A DNA stretch of 14,456 nucleotides, from assembly GCA_009760855.2 (NCBI GenBank), contig WPIO01000649.1:1-14456 (forward strand), given 5' to 3'. The stretch comes from Cristatella mucedo. Lineage: Eukaryota > Bryozoa > Phylactolaemata > Cristatellidae. Under the pieces are notes generated by a model, which made no database searches, had not been told where the DNA came from, and saw only the letters and a program-made list of their open reading frames with translations. A program made the translations under genes and the position numbers. Of the stretch, positions 8,538 through 14,456 are shown piece after piece; positions within the stretch are counted from its first letter, which is position 1, and each line of letters begins with the position of its first letter.

Positions 8538-9344
8538 ATAATAATAATAATCATGCACTTGATACGCCCTCAGAGAACTCAAATCTCTTTCTAGGTGCTG
8601 TACATTTGCTGCAAAGGAAACACGACTGAATGGTGAGTGGTATTATGCTTGATAAACAACATGAATAACATGTTGAAATGCAGAGGGTCAGCATACAAAT
8701 GTGGTTAATCGGAGCAGGCAACAGTGTCAGCATGCATAAGCACACGAAGGACGAATCACGGGGACTCACTAAATGCTGTCCTAAATAAGTGCGTTTTAAT
8801 TTCCGTTTAAATGTGGTCAAGTCAGGAGAAATCGGGAGCGAGTTCCATGCTTTTGGGAGCATACCAACTAAGACATTGTCCAAATGATGTGAGGTTGCAG
8901 ATTCATAGATAGCCAGGAGCCAAAGAATGGGAGGTACCTAAAAGTTAGTGCCAGAATCTTGAAGTCGATGCGTTGCTTAACTTGTAGCCAGTGCAGGTCG
9001 GCGAGAAGTGGTGTGGTGTGGCAACTGCTCTGCTAACGGCTGCAGGGCCTAGCTGCAAAGTTGTTCACGAGCTGCAAGCCCCTGACTGCACAGGCCAGTA
9101 GACCAGCAAGCAGTGAGTTACAGTAGTCGAGAGGGCATGTCACGGATGCATGGACCAATTTAGATGTACCACTGTTTGAAAAGCCCGAATTTAGCTGTTA
9201 TGTTAGGTAGCTGGAAGGGGCTGTGGAGCTGACGTGGTCGTCAATTGAAAGGTAACTTTGGAACAGGACCCCTAGATTTGGCTAAGTCTAGTGAAGTATA
9301 CTGCAGGAGATGCTTGTGCTACCCAAAACGATCAGGACATATTG
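8538..9344 (-). pseudogene. Non-LTR retrotransposon RT C-terminal region with 3' tail, element B (copy 2)
   Basis: Same remnant as 3517-4322. The only difference seen is one extra g near 8930, in the segment between the LAPGYL and WNSLP blocks. The stops and frameshifts described for copy 1 are shared, so decay preceded the tandem amplification. Confidence 0.85.
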
Positions 9345-9372
9345 TAGCAAACCTGTGTGCAGGTTCCACACA

Positions 9373-9481
9373 GCCGCGGGCCTATCTGACGCAGCAGCCG
9401 ACATGGCGACATGCCGACACGATCGTAATTAATATGCCGGTTACCTGCCGCCGGCGTATCTGACGCAGCTTCCGACATGGC
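9373..9481. repeat. 35-bp direct repeat pair (copy 2)
   Basis: Same pair as in copy 1, at 9373-9407 and 9447-9481. Confidence 0.8.
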
Positions 9482-9497
9482 AAACCCAGTCGGAAGC
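9468..9497. repeat. Perfect 9-bp hairpin, 12-nt loop (copy 2)
   Basis: Same hairpin as 4446-4475. In copy 3 the window ends one base into the loop. Confidence 0.7.
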
Positions 9498-9582
9498 GAT
9501 AAGCGTTTAGATGTTCAAAGCACATAATTTCTTACGCCCTGAGGTCAAACAACAAACAGATCAGCTTTAAGCACACAAAAGC

Positions 9583-9596
9583 CTTTATTAATAAAG
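9583..9596. promoter_or_regulatory. 14-bp palindrome with AATAAA on both strands (copy 2)
   Basis: Same palindrome as 4561-4574. Confidence 0.35.
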
Positions 9597-9670
9597 CGTG
9601 TGAATCACTCCAGCCTTAAGCCCTAGCGATAGGTAAGCACAAACTATAAAGAGCAGAAGACGCAGTGACG

Positions 9671-9835
9671 ATAATAATAATAATAATTCACTTGATAAAG
9701 CGCCCTCAGAGAACTTAATCTCTTTCTAGGCGCTTTACATTTGCTGTAAAGTGAAATGCAATTGAATGGTAAGTAAAATCATGCTTGAAAAAACTAACGA
9801 AATGAATAATATATAAATTGCCATAGACAGAGCAA
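9671..9835 (-). mobile_element. 3' tail of element C, CR1/L2-like LINE (copy 2/3 junction)
   Basis: Second occurrence of the tail at 4649-4815. The ATA run is at 9671-9687 and the conserved block follows. The a-run after gcttg is two bases shorter than in the other occurrence. The element continues through its presumed 3' UTR (9836-10099) into the RT fragment at 10100-10674. Confidence 0.75.
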
Positions 9836-10099
9836 AATGTATTTGCTGTGTGCAAGCAGCCTCTTGATGCCATTTAAATTGATAAGACCTTATGCATATT
9901 TGTGTACATGGTTATAACGTGTTGTAGCATTTTTCAATGTTTGTTAAAGTCCCCTGTATAGTTACACTTCTATGGATACTACTTTATAACGTTATATCAG
10001 CCTTACTGTCACTAATTCTCTTGCAGAAAGTTTTCAAGTGCCTAGATGTATCTGTATCTCCGTCTGTAACTCCACAAAGTCATAAAGACCATGTGGGTG

Positions 10100-10674
10100 T
10101 TACGCAGGAGAGTTTTGTATAGCGCAATCACAGCCTAAGCGGCTTTCGGTACGCATTCGGTAGCCAACAGACTTCGTCTCACCCAACAAAGAGAAAGTGG
10201 GAAGCATAGCAGAGTCGGGAGAGCAGTTGAGATAGTGAGTAGCATAGAAGTAGCAGTTCAGGACCGCTGAAAAAGATGTGCCATCATCGGCAGTTGGAGA
10301 GTAGTTGTCTTTGCGTAAGAATTGTGGAAGCGAGTTCCACAGTCTAGGACCTGCAGAGCTAAAGCTTCAGTCGCCAACAGTCTTTAAGCGGAGGAATGGG
10401 ACAGCTAATTTATTGTCCACACAGGACCTGAGGGTGCGAACAGGCTGAAACTGATGCAGCAGTTCAGCTAGGTACGAAGGAGCCAAGCCGTGGCGGCCCT
10501 TGTGGGTCAGCGTAGGAACTTTGCTCTGTATCCTTTGCTCAACCGGCAACCATCCTAGCTCTTTCAGCAGATGTGACACGTGTTCAAACCGCTGGGACTT
10601 GAAGACTAGCCTAGCAGCCATATTTATAGTCAGCTGCCGAGGCCTAATAGATAGGGATTACGTTGTCTTGTGGT
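10100..10674 (-). pseudogene. Non-LTR retrotransposon RT, C-terminal fragment (element C, copy 3)
   Basis: Least damaged of the three copies. One frame runs from the MAARLVF block (about 10621) through LGWLPVEQRIQ, HGLAPSYLAELL, RTLRSCVDNKL and LKTVGD to a single in-frame TGA at 10369-10367. The same frame then continues through SFSSAGPRLWNSLP to a TAA at 10102-10100. Only that TGA interrupts about 170 codons. The family usually has Arg at this place (GDRAFS-like), so a CpG-type CGA to TGA change is the simple explanation. The RT polymerase motifs are missing, so it cannot be an active enzyme. Confidence 0.87.
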
Positions 10675-11259
10675 CCTATACAAGCAGGCTATGATGAGTA
10701 ATATGGGTAGCAGCACAAAACTTGCTATGTGGTCGAACCTGATGTTTGCTCTTGTGCCCAATGGCATAACCGGGGAATTTCAAAATATCATTTTCCTGAC
10801 CACAGAAGGCAAGATTGTTTTCAATCAATGTCAAGCCATTTTCTATTTATTTTAGGTTAAAGATATTCGGAAGGCATTTTCTTTTACCCATGCTAGAAAA
10901 ATAAATGGAGATTGTTCACCCGGTGGCATTTTCATTTCATTCTCATTATCCCATCTTCGAATATCGCTAATGTAGAGCAGCACTCGTCAACGTGCTTGCT
11001 CTGGCCCGTTTATGTAGGCGTGTAGTTTTTGTTCCCTAGCAAAGAGGGCTTGATGCAGTCGTCTGCACAGTACTGCCGGTACAAAGCAGTGCTAGCAAGC
11101 ATCGTATGCTGGTGTTGCATGTGATCTTTGTAGCTGTGTGATGCTGCTGTGATGCACCGATATGTGCTGATCGTCAGTACGTCATTGAGCACCGGTCCAT
11201 GTCAGCAACCAACGTTAGCATTGGTTAGCTGTCTCACTGACTACTAACTCAGCCGAACT

Positions 11260-11274
11260 TGCTGCTGCTGCTGC
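11260..11274. repeat. TGC trinucleotide run, 5 units (copy 3)
   Basis: Same run as 1231-1245, unchanged in length. Confidence 0.9.
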
Positions 11275-12028
11275 TGGACCGGATTTCTGTCGATCTGCCT
11301 GCTAAATTGCTGCCTGGAAATATCAATTTGTCGTTCTTTCTCGTCGGTTTCTCTGCTGATCTTTGGACAATGTGTTGCTTATTGGCCACTTGTAGCAGCT
11401 AATTGGGACTGAGCAGAGGTTTGAGAAACAAAGCCTTCGGCCGAATCTCGAATCGCAATATACCACTCCTTAGACGATGTCGAGACTAAGATTACATCTC
11501 TGAAGTATCTCCGTTCTCTGGGTTGTTTGCTGTTGTGTGTGCATTTTGCATGACTTTCTAGATAATGACGATTTTGGCTGTGCATTTTCAATCACGTGCC
11601 TCTTTCGAGCGGCTGCGATATAGCGATTTCTGAGGTTCTGACGACCCATCTTGGAGCATGCAGCAAATGGGAGATGGCTGTACAGCTTTAGTCAGTGCCC
11701 GAGCGGATAACGCTCATTCGGTTACCCTTTGCTCAATGAGCGATCACTCCTGTATGCAACCGCTTGCATGTCAGCTTTCTGCCTGCCGCTTCTGAAGGCA
11801 GCCATGGCCGCCGCCATTGCCAATACCACCACCCCCTGCTGCTACACGCTCTCAAGCAAGCAGCAGTGCATGCGAGCACTATGCTCAGCAGAGTGCTGCT
11901 CTGCAGTTTATATCGATCAATCTCGATCGTCTGCAGGTGCGGCGAGACGTGTGTGGCGTGTCGACGGCAAATGGCTACCGTCAGGGCTCTTACGACGAGA
12001 ATCATCTGCACAAGAAGCTCTACTTTTT

Positions 12029-12045
12029 GCCCGGTTGGACCGGGC
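12029..12045. repeat. Short perfect hairpin (copy 3)
   Basis: Same hairpin as 1998-2014. Confidence 0.6.
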
Positions 12046-12206
12046 CAAGCTCGTAACCCAGCCTTTGGCCATACTCGGCACAATGACTGCCTACGGGTCA
12101 AGATTATTCAGCGCACAAGTGCTGTTCATTGGGGCGCTCCCACCCAACTGCATGTACAAAGCTCTTGCATAGACCGCCTATTAGCGTGCCTTCATCAGCC
12201 TTTGAT

Positions 12207-12292
12207 CCTCTGTCTCAGTCTCTCTTTCTCTCCCAGTCTCTCTCTTTCTCTGACTCGGACTCACATCTTTCAAATCCTTGCACGCACACACA
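12207..12292. repeat. Pyrimidine-rich CT tract followed by a CA run (copy 3)
   Basis: Same tract as in copies 1 and 2 with no length change. Confidence 0.85.
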
Positions 12293-13090
12293 TGCTGGTA
12301 CTTGTGGATTTTGATTCATGCGGTGTCGACAAAGGTCACAGCCTGTAATTGCAGTATCCTGAGCTTGGTGAACCCAACTGAGTATTTAGAATATGTCATT
12401 TGAAGAATATACGTTTGCCAATTTGCTGCATGCTCTTGTGGCACAATGCTTTCAGTTTGTGCTTTTGAAATGTACATCCAGCTTGTTTTGTAAGTAGCCG
12501 CCATTGGCAGCAGGAGTGAGTGCTGTATTTCAAAAGCCTTGTCGACTCTTGCGATTATATCTATGTAATTAAGGTTTTGGTGTATTCCCGAGACAAAACT
12601 GCCTCCTCACCGACCCAGTACCAATCAAATGGAAAGGACCCACAGTTTAGGGGTATTGGAGTTCAAACCCTCACTAAAGGCCACCGAAATAAGGTATAAT
12701 CTGCAGTTTCCATATTCTGTAGAAGCCAGAGCTGCCATGAGCAAACCATTCGAACTATAATTTGCATGGGTTCGAAGCAGTTGGATGGATAGTTTTTGTA
12801 ATGAAAAGAGCTCAAATTGCTTCCTTTGCTGTAAACGTGCTATGCAACCAGTGGGTTAAACAACTGCTGGTGGTGCCATCACTGGCAAGTACTGTTTGGA
12901 CTTGGCCAGACCATGACCTTGTCAAAGACGTGCATAAATGCATCAAGTTTCTACTATGAAAACTCTTGCTAAATCAGCTATCTTAAGTATGAGGCAGTGG
13001 CTAGTCTCCAGACCCGGAGGCCAATTACCTGCGGCTGGGTGTATGGTTCGGATAAGCTGTCTGTGCTGCCTCCCTTGGCTGTTCATTTGG

Positions 13091-13381
13091 TAATAATAAT
13101 AAAATAATTGTATAGCGCCCCCTCAGATAACTTAATCTCTTTCTAGGCACTTGACATTTGCTGCAAAGGAAGCATGATCGAATGGCTAATGGCAGCATGC
13201 TCAATATCAACAAGCATGACATGGTTGAATGAGACATGCACAGTGTCAGCATGCAAAAGCAGGCAAAGGACGGATCCACTAGATACTATAATAGATACAT
13301 GCATTTTAACTTCTTTTTAACTGGTCAAGTCAGGTATGTCGTAACGCCAGTCGTTAGTGAGTTACCGGCTTTGGGAGCATA
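13091..13381 (-). mobile_element. LINE 3' end, element A (copy 3)
   Basis: Same as 3064-3354, with no difference seen. Confidence 0.75.
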
Positions 13382-13445
13382 CAGGAAATTTAAAGTGCCT
13401 AGAAAGAGATTGAGTTCTCCAAGGGCGCATCAAATGTATTATTAG
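13382..13445 (+). mobile_element. LINE 3' end in opposite orientation, element D (copy 3)
   Basis: Same as 3355-3418, with no difference seen. Confidence 0.7.
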
Positions 13446-13545
13446 TGTTATACGAACAAGAGGCGTCTAAAGGAATTCGTACGAGGTAAAGGATTATATT
13501 TAGAAAAGCATGTGGTACCATGCTCAGCCTGGTGGGGGGCAGTAG

Positions 13546-14322
13546 ATAATAATAATAATCATGCACTTGATACGCCCTCAGAGAACTCAAATCTCTTTCT
13601 AGGTGCTGTACATTTGCTGCAAAAGGAAACACGACTGAATGGTGAGTGGTATTATGCTTGATAAACAACATGAATAACATGTTGAAATGCAGAGGGTCAG
13701 CATACAAATGTGGTTAATCGGAGCAGGCAACAGTGTCAGCATGCATAAGCACACGAAGGACGAATCACGGGGACTCACTAAATGCTGTCCTAAATAAGTG
13801 CGTTTTAATTTCCGTTTAAATGTGGTCAAGTCAGGAGAAATCGGGAGCGAGTTCCATGCTTTTGGGAGCATACCAACTAAGACATTGTCCAAATGATGTG
13901 AGGTTGCAGATTCATAGATAGCCAGGAGCCAAAGAATGGAGGTACCTAAAAGTTAGTGCCAGAATCTTGAAGTCGATGCGTTGCTTAACTTGTAGCCAGT
14001 GCAGGTCGGCGAGAAGTGGTGTGGTGTGGCAACTGCTCTGCTAACGGCTGCAGGGCCTAGCTGCAAAGTTGTTCACGAGCTGCAAGCCCCTGACTGCACA
14101 GGCCAGTAGACCAGCAAGCAGTGAGTTACAGTAGTCGAGAGGGCATGTCACGGATGCATGGACCAATTTAGATGTACCACTGTTTGAAAAGCCCGAATTT
14201 AGCTGTTATGTTAGGTAGCTGGAAGGGGCTGTGGAGCTGACGTGGTCGTCAATTGAAAGGTAACTTTGGAACAGGACCCCTAGATTTGGCTAAGTCTAGT
14301 GAAGTATATCAGGACATATTGT
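13546..14322 (-). pseudogene. Non-LTR retrotransposon RT C-terminal region with 3' tail, element B with 31-bp deletion (copy 3)
   Basis: Same remnant as 3517-4322, but 31 bases equivalent to 4279-4309 are missing at 14308/14309. This removes the segment just upstream of the LGVLF block, including most of the LIVLGSTS reading. One extra a near 13622 shortens the terminal open frame to 97 codons (13892-13599). The deletion shares only one base at its junction. Confidence 0.83.
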
Positions 14323-14456
14323 AGCAAACCTGTGTGCAGGTTCCACACAGCCGCGGGCCTATCTGACGCAGCAGCCGACATGGGCGACATGCCGACACGA
14401 TCGTAATTAATATGCCGGTTACCTGCCGCCGGCGTATCTGGACGCAGCTTCCGACA
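14323..14456. other. Start of the gap between B and C, cut by the window end (copy 3)
   Basis: Equivalent to 4323-4455, with two single-g insertions (near 14383 and 14441). Confidence 0.6.
14350..14456. repeat. 35-bp direct repeat pair, second arm cut by window end (copy 3)
   Basis: Same pair, with one g inserted in each arm. The second arm starts at 14425 and is cut at the window end. Confidence 0.75.

Larger units (their letters stand above)
9345..9670. other. Gap between elements B and C, no gene (copy 2)
   Basis: Same sequence as 4323-4648, with no difference seen. Confidence 0.6.
5013..10031. repeat. Tandem repeat unit, copy 2 (5019 bp)
   Basis: Only unit complete on both sides by neighbouring copies. 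The period to copy 1 is 5012 and to copy 3 is 5019. Private differences are run-length changes: ag duplicated near 5257, four extra a near 6744, an extra gtg near 6942, two extra a near 7617 and one extra t near 8308. It lacks one of the tca/atc triplets that copy 1 has near 2163. I saw no substitution separating it from copy 3. Confidence 0.97.
10675..13090. other. About 2.4 kb without a supportable gene (copy 3)
   Basis: Same sequence as 646-3063. An inserted ct near 11852 splits and rejoins the plus-strand frames (11729-12172 and 11764-12348), and an inserted a near 11568 lengthens a minus-strand frame (11591-11379). No recognisable product. Confidence 0.6.
10032..14456. repeat. Tandem repeat unit, copy 3 (partial, 4425 bp)
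   Basis: Third copy, ending at the point equivalent to 4455 in copy 1, about 0.56 kb short of a full unit. Private differences are an inserted a near 11568, an inserted ct near 11852, two extra g near 13537, an extra a near 13622, a 31-bp deletion at the junction 14308/14309 and single-g insertions near 14383 and 14441. The density of differences rises towards the window end, as it does at the start of copy 1. Confidence 0.96.

Noticed and set aside
13399-13707. Minus-strand frame of 102 codons present only in copy 3
   Set aside because: Opens because of run-length indels near 13537 and 13622; an out-of-frame reading of element B's tail.
1-14456. CRISPR array, ribosomal DNA repeat or bacterial operon
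   Set aside because: The repeat is 5 kb long without regular short spacers, no rRNA sequence is recognisable, and there are no bacterial genes or ribosome binding sites.

Overview
The window is eukaryotic non-coding repeat DNA, most likely from an invertebrate animal. It contains decayed LINE-type (non-LTR) retrotransposon pieces of the CR1/L2 kind, with short tandem-repeat 3' tails. It has no operons, ribosome binding sites, rRNA or recognisable tRNA, and no intact conserved gene. The phylum cannot be read from this sequence.

Layout: the whole window is a direct tandem array of one unit of about 5.02 kb, present 2.88 times: copy 1 at 1-5012, copy 2 at 5013-10031, copy 3 at 10032-14456 (cut by the window end). 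The unit start used here is simply the window start. The copies are almost identical. By eye there are about twenty small indels between copies 1 and 2, and a similar number between copies 2 and 3. Nearly all are 1-4 bp and lie in homopolymers or microsatellites. The only substitutions I saw (three) are within the first 190 bases. Copy 3 also has a 31-bp deletion near its right end.

Within each unit (copy 1 coordinates): 70-645 is a minus-strand C-terminal fragment of a non-LTR reverse-transcriptase protein (element C, whose 3' UTR and tail lie in the preceding unit, for example 4649-5080). 646-3063 is about 2.4 kb with no supportable gene, holding a TGC run, a pyrimidine-rich tract with a CA run, and several small hairpins. 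3064-3354 is a minus-strand 3' end of the same retrotransposon family (A). It abuts head-to-head a short plus-strand 3' end (D, 3355-3418). 3517-4322 is a longer minus-strand 3' end with many recognisable RT C-terminal blocks (B). 4323-4648 has a 35-bp direct repeat, a 9-bp perfect hairpin and a palindrome carrying AATAAA on both strands. Element C's tail then starts at 4649 and runs into the next unit.

No gene appears functional and no genes work together here. The interest is structural: a young macrosatellite, segmental tandem duplication or concatemer of a circular molecule, built on a cluster of four truncated retrotransposon ends. The indel-only differences suggest that uncorrected long-read error explains much of the variation between copies. 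I found no convincing new biological system.
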